Assembly (NCBI RefSeq): GCF_024807945.1
Contig: NZ_JANUFD010000001.1
Location: forward strand, 248,001 to 312,000
Source: Pseudomonas sp. JUb42
GTDB lineage: Bacteria; Pseudomonadota; Gammaproteobacteria; Pseudomonadales; Pseudomonadaceae
Reading direction: 5' to 3'
DNA length: 64,000 nucleotides
This document shows, one piece after another, positions 1-8,800 of this stretch. Position numbers and translations under genes: made by a program. Position 1 is the stretch's first letter. Each line of letters opens with the position of its first letter. The notes below the pieces were generated by a model that had not been told where the DNA came from, searched no databases, and saw only the letters and a list, made by a program, of their open reading frames with translations.

Positions 1-83
1 TCAGCGACCGGATTTAGCGATCCGAATCTTGAGCAAGCATCCACTGTCTGCATTGGGCCGATCACGCCTGAAGCATGTTTTAT

Positions 84-167
84 GGTGACTGTGTGTCGGA
101 GACCTTCGGGTCTGCCGGTGATTGCTTGCTCTAAGGCCGGTTCGCTAACCGCCACACAGTTGCCACC
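84..167 (+). repeat. Structured inverted-repeat element upstream of the BRO-N gene
   Basis: Outer arms near 84-99 and 149-167 are inverted copies: ACTGTGTG on the left and CACACAGT on the right, with flanking GGTG and CACC. Two hairpins lie inside: AGACC-ttcg-GGTCT at 100-113, with flanking CGG/CCG, and CGGTT-cgct-AACCG at 138-151. The element ends 52 bases before the BRO-N start. The nested stems and UUCG-type loop suggest a folded RNA leader or a mobile palindromic element. I do not recognise a named family with certainty. Confidence 0.55.
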
Positions 168-218
168 CTTATACAAACAATCACGTAACGGGTGGCCCGA
201 CTCAGGAGCCTCGCCCTT

Positions 219-743
219 ATGGACCCTCAGATACCCTACCAACCCTGCACCGACACCTTCGAGCCCACGCTCTTTATCCGCCACCACCGCATGCTGCGCG
301 CCATCACCCTGGACGCCCAGGCCTGGTTCCCCCTGATCGATATCGCCCGTCTGATGGGCATACGCCTGTGTGAGCGCAGCACCCTCAAGCTCGATGCCGA
401 TCAACGCCGCATGGCCTGGCTGCTGACCAGTGGGCATTGGGAGAAATGCCTGATGATCAGCGAGTCCGGCGTCTTCGCCTTGCTGATCCACCACTACATC
501 CCGGAAATCCGCGCCCTGCGCCGCTGGCTGGCACAGGACGTCCTGCCCGCACTGGATGCCGAACGCTCAAAGACGGGGCCGGCATCGGTTGAAATGCGTT
601 GGCAGGGCGGTGTGATGAACGCCCTGCGATGGCGAGGGGAGCTGTGGCTGAAAATGCGGGATTTGCCGGAGTTGGTGCAGGTTCAGGGGGAGGCTATGCG
701 CGGGTCTTTTTGGGCGCGGTTGGTGGGGGGCTTGTTGCGTTAA
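219..743 (+). CDS. BRO-N domain (phage antirepressor-like) protein
   Basis: A 174-residue protein that resembles a single BRO-N domain over roughly residues 15-120. It shows the internal motif ISESGVFALL and the closing RRWLAQDVLPAL, both typical of BRO/phage antirepressor N-termini. The family binds DNA, and in phages often modulates repressors. The ATG at 219 is preferred over a GTG at 192 because AGGAG lies 10 bases upstream of it. No phage genes are nearby, so this is an orphan chromosomal copy. The C-terminal 50 residues (Trp/Arg-rich) show no recognised domain. The gene follows a structured inverted-repeat element (84-167) that may control it. The specific target is unknown. Confidence 0.75.
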   Translation: MDPQIPYQPCTDTFEPTLFIRHHRMLRAITLDAQAWFPLIDIARLMGIRLCERSTLKLDADQRRMAWLLTSGHWEKCLMISESGVFALLIHHYIPEIRALRRWLAQDVLPALDAERSKTGPASVEMRWQGGVMNALRWRGELWLKMRDLPELVQVQGEAMRGSFWARLVGGLLR

Positions 744-866
744 CCGGGAAGCTGCGGACAGAAAAGACAGAGGACTAAAGCGTATTTCTTGCGATCGCCC
801 GGCGCCGATCCGGCCCGCTTGGTGCTACGGTGATGGCTCTCTGGCAACCAATATCGAGATATCCCT

Positions 867-1628
867 ATGGAGCCCAATTCGACAATTGATAACGTGCTAC
901 GCGTCGCGTTGGTTACAGGATCCACTTCCGGTATCGGTGCGGCCATTGCCCGTGCGCTAAGTCGGGCAGGCTATGCGGTGGTGCTCCATTCGCGAAGTTC
1001 TGCGGATACGGGGCGCGCTATGGCTGCCGAAATGAAGCAGGCTGTTTACGTGCAGGCTGATCTTGCTTTAGAGGCTGACAGGGTCAGGCTTATCAATGAG
1101 GCTATCGCCGAGTGGGGGCAACTCGACGTACTGGTTAATAACGCCGGTATCAGTAAAGTCATTGCGCATGACGACCTTACCTCTGCCACTTCGGCGGTGT
1201 GGCGCGAACTTAACGAGGTTAATGTCGTGGCGCCATTCCATCTGATCGCACTGGCCGAGCCGGCATTGCGTGAAGCCGCCCGTTACCGCCGGGCGGGTAG
1301 CGTCGTAAACATCAGTTCGCATGCCGGTGTCCGTCCTAAAGGCGCATCGATACCCTACGCGGTAAGCAAAGCTGCGCTTAATCACATGACCCGTTTACTC
1401 GCGGTGTCGCTTGGGCCCGATATCCGCGTCAATGCTGTAGCGCCTGGCTTGGTCGATACGCCTCTGACCGCAGAGTGGACCGATGCCCAAGCGTTGTGGC
1501 GAACTCGCGCTCCGATGCGCAGGAGCGCCAGCCCGGACGACATCGCCAAGGCGGTAGCAATGTTAATTGATTCGGACTACCTGACCGGCGAGATACTCCT
1601 GTCAGATGGCGGGTTGAACCTGACCTAG
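867..1628 (+). CDS. SDR family NAD(P)-dependent oxidoreductase
   Basis: A 253-residue classical short-chain dehydrogenase/reductase. Visible motifs are the cofactor-binding TGSTSGIG at residues 17-24, NNAG at 91-94, a catalytic serine near 150-151, and Y164-x3-K168. The C-terminus LTGEILLSDGGLNL is typical of the family. It is a cytosolic enzyme reducing or oxidising a carbonyl or alcohol; the substrate cannot be read from sequence. No strong ribosome binding site precedes the ATG at 867. The gene stands alone between the BRO-N gene and a tRNA gene, and looks like accessory cargo rather than part of a pathway operon. Pteridine-reductase-like or FabG-like function are both possible. Confidence 0.85.
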   Translation: MEPNSTIDNVLRVALVTGSTSGIGAAIARALSRAGYAVVLHSRSSADTGRAMAAEMKQAVYVQADLALEADRVRLINEAIAEWGQLDVLVNNAGISKVIAHDDLTSATSAVWRELNEVNVVAPFHLIALAEPALREAARYRRAGSVVNISSHAGVRPKGASIPYAVSKAALNHMTRLLAVSLGPDIRVNAVAPGLVDTPLTAEWTDAQALWRTRAPMRRSASPDDIAKAVAMLIDSDYLTGEILLSDGGLNLT

Positions 1629-1848
1629 CGGGATGTCCAGTCAAAAAGTGCTTAAAGATTACCGCAGCAGCTCACTGAAAATCGGGTGATACAAACGGCC
1701 CGACGCTCATATAAAAAGGTTACAAGTTTTTCAGAAGAGGCGTGCAGCTTGGAGGACGCGGGGAGAATCGGAGGGAATACTGCTAAGGGGGGAGTCGTCA
1801 CCAACCGCTATTGGATGTCCGGGGACTGCGCTGGAGACGTTTGAAAAT

Positions 1849-1922
1849 TGGAGCGGGTGAAGGGAATCGAACCCTCGTTATCAGCTTGGGAAGCTGGAGT
1901 AATGCCATTATACGACACCCGC
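1849..1922 (-). tRNA. tRNA-Gly (anticodon CCC)
   Basis: Read on the minus strand, the 74-nt sequence begins GCGGGTG and ends CACCCGC-T-CCA, giving a 7-bp acceptor stem with encoded CCA. The anticodon loop is TTCCCAA, so the anticodon is CCC. The T arm has GGTTCGATTCC. The sequence parallels other bacterial tRNA-Gly genes that begin GCGGG. The flanking 1629-1848 stretch holds no gene that I can support. Confidence 0.95.
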
Positions 1923-2071
1923 TTTGAGCGGCTGACTTTGTACCAGAAGCGGCCCATTATTTGAAGCGCTAATTTTGCCTCGTTGATCGGTGTCGCCGCG
2001 CGGAAGTCATTCGCCAAGTGCCTTGGGTGGCTCGTTGGCGAATGATTCCGGTGCTCGGTCGGGCGGTTGAT

Positions 2072-2965
2072 TCAGAGTGCAAATGCATGTTGCTCCTGAG
2101 GTTGATGGAGGCGGTGGCGGCTTGGCTGGCTGCCGGGTTGATCGGTCTTGAGGAAGTCCAGTACGGCGTTGCGTGAGTCGCGGCAGGCGGCTTTGTGTTC
2201 CATGTCAAGGAAGTGGCCGGTGCTCTGGATGGTGCTGAAGGTGCTCTTCTGCACGCATTGCCCGAACAATCGGGCGTCCTGGGCGGCGGTGTATTCGTCC
2301 CACTCACCGTTCATGAACATTACCGGCACGTTGATGTTGCTGGCGGTGCTCAGGTAGTTGCTTTCATTGAGGGTCAGGACTTCGCTGATATGGAAGTGCA
2401 TCTGGTCGTACTCGTGCAGGTCCAGGCTGCTGACATGCCGGTAATTGAAGCGCTTGAACAATGAGGGCAGGTGCTTGCCGATGGTGTCGTTGACCAGGTT
2501 GCCTACCTCAAAACGATCCCGCGCGCCCAGGTGTTTCACGCCACGCTCGAGGTAGTCGCGCATGTGTGCGTTGATCACCGGGGAGAACGAGCTGATCACC
2601 GCCTTTTCGATACGCCGTGGGCGATGTGCCAGGGCGACCAGGGTGGCGGCGCCGCCCCAGGAAAAGGACATCACATGTTCGGCGGCGAAGTGGTCGATCA
2701 GCTCCAGCAGGATCTGGCCTTCCATTTCTTTGGTCAGCGGCTTTTCGTGCAGGTTGTGGGCCTTGGATTTGCCTGCATAGGGTTGGTCGTACAGCACGAC
2801 GTTGAATTGCGGATGCAGGTTGCGGACGGTCTGGGCAAAGGATGCGGTCGTGGCCAATGACCCATTGACCATGACAATGGTCTTCTCCGCCGCCTCTGCG
2901 CGATAAAACTCCGTGTAGACCCGGAACTGGCCCTGTATATCAAGCACAGAAATTTCTGGCCTCAT
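2072..2965 (-). CDS. phaG: PhaG: (R)-3-hydroxyacyl-ACP thioesterase/CoA transacylase-type enzyme
   Basis: A 297-residue alpha/beta hydrolase that closely matches my recollection of Pseudomonas PhaG, with an N-terminus beginning MRPEISVLDIQGQ. PhaG links fatty-acid synthesis to medium-chain polyhydroxyalkanoate monomers, taking 3-hydroxyacyl groups off ACP. The nucleophile elbow SFSWGG puts the serine at residue 102. NGEWDEYT and TGHFLDMEH would supply the acid and histidine of the triad. The start at 2965 is chosen because AGGAG lies upstream and the homologous N-terminus begins there; the frame stays open to 3112. RhlA, a close homologue, is the alternative, but the flanking sequence has no rhlB. 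The C-terminal tail is rich in Gln and His and poorly conserved. Confidence 0.9.
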   Translation of the reverse strand: MRPEISVLDIQGQFRVYTEFYRAEAAEKTIVMVNGSLATTASFAQTVRNLHPQFNVVLYDQPYAGKSKAHNLHEKPLTKEMEGQILLELIDHFAAEHVMSFSWGGAATLVALAHRPRRIEKAVISSFSPVINAHMRDYLERGVKHLGARDRFEVGNLVNDTIGKHLPSLFKRFNYRHVSSLDLHEYDQMHFHISEVLTLNESNYLSTASNINVPVMFMNGEWDEYTAAQDARLFGQCVQKSTFSTIQSTGHFLDMEHKAACRDSRNAVLDFLKTDQPGSQPSRHRLHQPQEQHAFAL

Positions 2966-3269
2966 ATCGTATGTCTCCTGACGTGGACGGATTAGCGCGC
3001 AACCGAAATTGCACGGGTTTTCGTGACAGGTAGGCATGCGCCTGGGAATGGCCCTGTGTCGATCCGGAACAAGCTGTCCGACAGGTATTGTTATTGGCGG
3101 GCGATTTGCCATCCGGACCGGGTCTCGGGTGGCAAAAGGATTTCTTAGAGTATGTTCATGACTCGGCGGTCACATGAGGACCGACGGTTGGATTCAAGCA
3201 GCCGTATCCGGAACCCGCAAGTGCCGTTCGTACATTGATCGGATCGTTCTGCCGGGCGGTCGCCAGTCG
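2966..3269. other. Intergenic region between phaG and rsuA
   Basis: A 304-base gap holding the 5' region of phaG and the 3' flank of rsuA, both on the minus strand. Apart from the phaG ribosome binding site (AGGAG on the minus strand near 2975), I see no convincing promoter box, terminator or small gene. Confidence 0.5.
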
Positions 3270-3962
3270 TCAGACCAGCAGGATTTCTGCGGCGTGCAGG
3301 GCACGGTAGTGCCCGGGCTCTAGCGCGGGGTCCAGCAGCAATGGGCCCATGCTTTCGCGGTGCAGGCGCAGGACCTTGTTGTCGAAGTGGCCGAACATGC
3401 GTTTGACCTGGTGGTAGCGTCCTTCGACGATGCTCAGCCGGGCGACGTACGGTCCTAGCAGGGTCAGTTGCGCAGGCTGGGTGGTGAGATCTTCGAAGGC
3501 AAAGTAGAACCCTTCGGCGAATTTTTCCACGTAGCGCTCGTCGATCACCTGCTCGGTTTCGACGTAGTAGACCTTGGGCAGTTTGGTCTGGGGTTGGGTC
3601 AGGCGGCGGGACCACTGGCCGTCGTTGGTGATCAGCATCAGCCCGGTGGTGTTGAAGTCCAGACGTCCGGCAATGTGCAGTTCGTCCTTGTCCGGCTCGT
3701 TGAGCAGGTCGAGCACGGTAGGGTGTACAGGGTCGCGGGTGGCGCTGACGCAACCCTGGGGCTTGTGCAGCATGAAATAGCGGGCGGCCTTTGCGGCTTG
3801 CAGGGTTTCACCGTCGAGCTGAATGCTGCTGAACTCGCGCACTTCGTGATGAGGATTGTTGACGGGCTGCCCGTCGACCTGCACACGCCCGGTGGCCAGT
3901 GCCAGGCGCACATCCTTGCGATTGAGGCGCGGCAGATTGCTGAGGAAGCGGTCAAGGCGCAT
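3270..3962 (-). CDS. rsuA: 16S rRNA pseudouridine synthase (RsuA/RluB/E/F family)
   Basis: A 230-residue protein beginning MRLDRFLSNLP. It has an N-terminal S4 RNA-binding domain (about residues 1-60) followed by a pseudouridine synthase domain with the catalytic motif GRLDFNTTGL, where the Asp is the nucleophile, and the KPQG motif. In this family RsuA makes pseudouridine at position 516 of 16S rRNA. The start at 3962 overlaps the end of the CWC gene by 11 bases and fits the usual family start. An upstream GTG at 4034 has no ribosome binding site. It is the third gene of a translationally coupled set with the CWC protein and the diguanylate cyclase. Confidence 0.88.
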   Translation of the reverse strand: MRLDRFLSNLPRLNRKDVRLALATGRVQVDGQPVNNPHHEVREFSSIQLDGETLQAAKAARYFMLHKPQGCVSATRDPVHPTVLDLLNEPDKDELHIAGRLDFNTTGLMLITNDGQWSRRLTQPQTKLPKVYYVETEQVIDERYVEKFAEGFYFAFEDLTTQPAQLTLLGPYVARLSIVEGRYHQVKRMFGHFDNKVLRLHRESMGPLLLDPALEPGHYRALHAAEILLV

Positions 3963-4200
3963 CGGGCGCTTCGATGACTTGGGCGGCGACTTGTTCGATG
4001 CCGGCGCAGCGTGGGCAAAGGCAGGCTTTGTCACGCAGATCAGCGGGCAGCCGGGCCAGTCGCTCCGGCTCGATACTGACTGAAAAGCACCAGCAGGGCT
4101 GTGCCACCGTGCGTGGGTCGGCCAGGATGCAGCTGTTGCTGAAACCGCAGACCGGGCAGTTCTGTGGGGTCTTCGATGGAGGGCTCGTTTGAGTGCTCAT
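3952..4200 (-). CDS. Cysteine-rich CWC family protein
   Basis: An 82-residue protein with spaced cysteine pairs: CPVCGFSNSC near the N-terminus, a central CWC, and CLCPRC near the C-terminus. This pattern fits a small zinc-binding protein of the cysteine-rich CWC family, of unknown function. It overlaps the upstream diguanylate cyclase by 4 bases (ATGA) and the downstream rsuA by 11 bases, so all three are likely translated from one mRNA. No catalytic motif is visible. Confidence 0.8.
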   Translation of the reverse strand: MSTQTSPPSKTPQNCPVCGFSNSCILADPRTVAQPCWCFSVSIEPERLARLPADLRDKACLCPRCAGIEQVAAQVIEAPDAP

Positions 4201-5678
4201 GCCAGTTGCGCAATATCGTCGCTGACGCGGTTACGTCCGCTCTGCTTGGCATGGTACAGCGCTCTGTCAGCCCGGGCGATCAGGCTTTGCAGGCTGTCGT
4301 CGGCCTGCAGTTGGGCCAGGCCGAGGCTGACGGTGACGTTCAGGGTGCTGCCGGAGAAGGCGTAGGCATGGTGCTCGACCAGCACGCGAATACTCTCTGC
4401 CACCCGGCGGGCGCCTTCGCGGTCGCTGTCCTTGAGCAGGATGATGAATTCCTCGCCGCCCCAGCGACAGATGATGTCGGACTGGCGCAGGCAGCTCTTC
4501 AGGTCATCGGCAAAGCCCATCAACACGGCATCACCCGCCAGATGTCCATGGGTATCGTTCAACTGTTTGAAGTTGTCGAGGTCGAGCAGCACGGCGGTCA
4601 GTGGCTTGCCGTCCCGTTGCGCCTGCTTGAGCGCACGCATGGCCATGACGTCGAAGCCGCGCCGGTTGGGCAGTCCGGTAAGGCTGTCGAGGGTAGCCTG
4701 GGTTGCGATCTTGAACTGGAAGCGGCGCACGATGCGGTGCAGCAGCAACATCACCACACCGGTCACGATCAGGCAGATCAGCAGGTTCAGGTACAACGAT
4801 TGCCGCACTGCGGTGAGTGCGCCGTCTTCGCGCTTGTCGACAAATAGATACCAGTTCAGCTCGGGGATATAGCGCACATTGAGAAAATGGCTCTGGCCCT
4901 GACTTTCATACTCATAGCTGCCGCCGATGGGCTTGGGCAGTTTGTTCTTGAGGTCCTCCATATCCGGCAGCCGATAGATGGACTGGCCCACTGTCGCGCC
5001 CTGGGGGCCGCCTTCTTCACCGGTCAGGACCAGGCGGCCGAAGTTGTCGACGAAGTAGACGCTGCGCTGATAACGCTGTTGGTAGCGGTCGATCAGCTTG
5101 ATCACCGCATCCACGGTCAGACCGACACCGGCGGCGCCGATGAAGTTGTCGTTGTAGTCCATGACCTTGTAGTTGATGAAAAAAGTCAGGCTGTCCTTGT
5201 TGGCCATGTCCGGGTCGACGTTGATTTCATAAGGCGCGGCCATGTCGCGTACGCGGTAGTACCAGGTGTCCCGGGGTTCGGTGGCGCTGATCTTTTTCAG
5301 CACGCCCTTGGCCTGGTAGTAGGTCAGGCTGGCGTTGGAGACGAAGAACGAGGTGTAGGCGCCGTAATGATCCATGACCTCCTTGAGATAGCGGGTCATC
5401 TGGTCGGTGTCTTTTTCGCCGTTGACCACCCAGTCACGCATGAAGGTGTCCCGGGCCATCATCGAGGAGATCAGCACCGGCCGCACCAAGTCCTTCTGAA
5501 TCTCCGAGTACACGGTATCGGAGGTCAGCGGCAGCTCGGTGTTAACGATGTTGTTGCGGATCGAGTCGCGGGAAGCGTTGTAGCTGAGCAGCGAAGTCGC
5601 CATGAAGCCGCTTCCCAGGAGAATCAGCAACGTCAGCATCAATGAGCGTTGTGATGTGATCGAGGAGCGAAAAGGCAT
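4197..5678 (-). CDS. Membrane diguanylate cyclase with periplasmic Cache-type sensor
   Basis: A 493-residue protein. The first transmembrane segment lies at about residues 12-32. A periplasmic region of about 240 residues resembles a Cache sensor, with FFVSNASLTYYQAKG and GAAGVGLTVDAV. A second transmembrane helix lies near 285-305, before a C-terminal GGDEF domain. The active-site motif GGEEF is at 407-411 and the inhibitory-site RQSD starts at 398, nine residues earlier, so both cyclase activity and product feedback look intact. It should make c-di-GMP in response to an extracytoplasmic ligand. It begins an overlapping gene set with the CWC protein and rsuA, an odd pairing of c-di-GMP signalling with rRNA modification that may only reflect compact packing. 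Confidence 0.9.
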   Translation of the reverse strand: MPFRSSITSQRSLMLTLLILLGSGFMATSLLSYNASRDSIRNNIVNTELPLTSDTVYSEIQKDLVRPVLISSMMARDTFMRDWVVNGEKDTDQMTRYLKEVMDHYGAYTSFFVSNASLTYYQAKGVLKKISATEPRDTWYYRVRDMAAPYEINVDPDMANKDSLTFFINYKVMDYNDNFIGAAGVGLTVDAVIKLIDRYQQRYQRSVYFVDNFGRLVLTGEEGGPQGATVGQSIYRLPDMEDLKNKLPKPIGGSYEYESQGQSHFLNVRYIPELNWYLFVDKREDGALTAVRQSLYLNLLICLIVTGVVMLLLHRIVRRFQFKIATQATLDSLTGLPNRRGFDVMAMRALKQAQRDGKPLTAVLLDLDNFKQLNDTHGHLAGDAVLMGFADDLKSCLRQSDIICRWGGEEFIILLKDSDREGARRVAESIRVLVEHHAYAFSGSTLNVTVSLGLAQLQADDSLQSLIARADRALYHAKQSGRNRVSDDIAQLA

Positions 5679-5811
5679 GACGGACCCGGTGTTGTGAGCA
5701 TTTTTGAAGGGGCGAATGCTAGCTCGTCGCTACCGCCTCGCGCCATCTCATTTCTTATCGGTTGATCGATATTTCGTATGACATCCGATAATGGGCGGCA
5801 TTCCTGCCAGA

Positions 5812-8800
5812 TCATGGAATGACCCGAGGTGGCAGATTTGGCGCAGTGTAGGACGGTCCTTGCTTGAGCAGCGTGTCGAGCGCTGTGCAACGGCAGTGCA
5901 CCAGCAGGATCTTGTCGTAATGGATGCCTGTGTCGAACAGCCGCGTGAACAGCTCTTCCAGATCAGGCGCCGTCATGCCGAAGCGATTTCTGACTGTCAG
6001 CACATCCGTCGGCGTAGCCGGCAATTGGCCTTTGAATGGCGATTGGTGGGTGCTGCTGACGACTTCGCTGATGTCATCGTAGGTTTCCCAGCGGCCCTGA
6101 AACTTCGCCAGGACGTAGTTTTTCATATGGCCGGACTTTGCTGTGCCGGCCATCATTTTGTCGGTCAGGACCAGCGGCGGCAGTGATAATGGCGTATTGC
6201 CTGCACTGTTGGAAGTCGCATAGGGCCTTATCCGGCGGTGAGCAACTTGACGCAGGCCTGGGTCGACCAGGGCAGAACCATGAGGCGCATAGGTGTAGAC
6301 ATGAGTGCCGTTGGGCAGCGCGACGGTGCGGCTCCAGGGCAGGTAGTAACCATGGGTGCTGACCAGCAGGGTTGTGGCCTGGTGCTTGTTTGAGGTCCAG
6401 AGCAGGAATTTGCGCCCCAGCTTCCAGACTTTTACCGGTAGACGCCGCATCGACGGGTTCCCCGGCACCGTCCAGCTCTTGAGCAGGCTGTCAGTGTGAA
6501 AGAAGCGCTCCAGGCGGGTTCGGCGTGAGTGCGTCCAGTGATTGAGGATGGCGGTGAAGCCTCCTTTCTCAATCTGGCCAATGGGCTCATCAGTGTTTTT
6601 CTGTAGGACCGGCTTCAGCCGGGAGGGCGATCTGCGGGTTAAAACCGGTGCCACGGAGGTTCTCCCGGGTGCCCGGTGCAACCTTCTTAGCGCTTGCAAC
6701 AGCCGTGGCGTCGCCGGTGACAAGTCCAGTAAACCCAGACTCAGTGCGGCCAATATCGCCTGTTGTTTTTCCGAGCCGCGATAGCCGGGCAGGGCAGCCG
6801 AAGCAACATGCAGCGACAGCAGCGCGACCTCTATCGCCAGGGACGCGAGCGCTACCGGAGTCAGCAGCAGCGACATGGGCGCGAGCAGCAGTTGCAGGTG
6901 GCTGAGGTGACGGGTCCAGTAGCGCAGGGACACTTCTCGTGACGTAACGATCTGCGTCTGCGCTTCTTGCAACTGGTTGTCCCTCAGCGTTCGGTGCATG
7001 AAGGCAAAGGGCGAATCAATAAGCGTGGTTTCGTACAGCTTGTATGCCTTGGCGTCCTGCACATCGGGGTTGTAGATACCCTCGGCCCAGGGCCTGAGCA
7101 GGGAGACGGCATCGTCGCAGGGTTGCACACCGCCCCATATCCTCAGCAGGTAATCGAGGCGTGTTTGATGGCGGGCGGGGATGTAGTCCAGAACCGACTG
7201 GCGCCATTGCTCGTCCGCTGCACTGCTGCGTAGATGATCGACGAGTTGTGCAGGGCTCTGAAACTCCATGAATGCCCTGGCACTGCCTGCCTGATAGAGA
7301 ATTCTGCGCGGTTTGTCCTGCTCTTCAAGAACCAGCAACCCGGCGCAATATTGCCGTTCGACGCCTTCGAACAACAGGCTGAAAACATTGAAACCCAGTG
7401 CCTGCCATTGCGCCCCTTCGTTGCCTGCGAGAGCTTGGACCACTGCGTCGAATCCGCTTCGGGTGAGGTTGCCACGTTTGAGTGCGATGACCGCCTGGGC
7501 GACAAGTCCTGCCTGAAATGCCTGCTCGATACTGTCTTTGTGCTGCTCCCAGAAGTGAATGACCTGTGCGGACATCAAGGCAAGAAAGTCGATGCTCTTG
7601 ACCGTGTCTTCTATGGCCTCGGGACTGATCGATAGCAGGCGCTCAGGCGCCCATTCACCTTTGCCGGTGGCGTCGAGGTAAACCACGCTGCGCCCGCCGT
7701 TATCGAGATAGCCCAGAGATTGTTCGACCCGATAATTGTTGATCAGCGCCTTGCCCAGGCTGATGGGTTTGGTATCGGGCACATATACGAAGTTGCTTGG
7801 CAGGCGCGCGTTGCCCAGGGGCGTGGTCGAGGTGCCTGGCAGATAACGGATAAACACATGATAGGGGTTGAGCAGCAGGCCGTAGCGATCAAACAGGGCG
7901 CTGCGTATGGCCTTGGCGGCGCTGCGCTGCACGACGGGGAGGTGCCTGAGGATATCCGGCTGCACATTCCACAGATCGGCGGCGCTGATCAGGGCCAGAC
8001 TGCGCTTGATGGGCCTGAGCAGATCGACGCTGCTCGGCGGCTCCAGGGGATCACCGCTGTCTTCTGTGAGTGAGCGTTGTTTCTGCAGGCGGGTCAGGTT
8101 ATCGAACAGATCACCCTGCACGAGGGTCGCGCGGTATTCGGTGATGGCTGAGTCATCTGGCAGCGGTACTAGACCGCGTGCCGCTCTCAGGGCTTCAAGC
8201 AGCCTTGCGGCCATATGCCGAGGGTCGTCGCTGATGTATTCGACGACGCTCTTGCTGCCAAGTACATGAATGAAGCAGTGGGAGGTGTTTTTCGACCTGA
8301 GCTGAAAAAGGCCCGGCACCGGATTACCGTTCACCGACAGCATGTGCAGTTCGGCCAATTGCCCGCGGGCGACTTCGGTCAGGCAGGCGGGTGAGGTCGG
8401 GAAGCTGTTCAGACCCATGGCATCCAGGGCGAGCAGGTAACCGTCGCGACTGATCCTTTTGCGTGCGAGCTGGCGGGCCAGTTGATCGAGAAATGCCAGT
8501 TTGCTTAATGCGCGGTAGGTCTTTTCATGACGGTGCCAGAAATTCTGGAAGCACGTGTCATAGTCGGCCTGCCAGGTGCTGTCGCGCAGCAGATCGATCA
8601 GTTTTGAGGCGGGCAGGCCAGGTATTGCAGGAGATAGCTCGTCGTCTTCGATCGGGCAACGGGTCAGGGCGACGAAGCTGGGTGTGTCGAAACAGGTCAT
8701 GCCCAGTTCGGTCAGGGACAGGCGCAGGCTGAACTGTTCGCTGCCGTCATTGCTGATAGCCGGATCGTCCTCGGTGATGAAGGTTATGTGGGTGTCGTCG

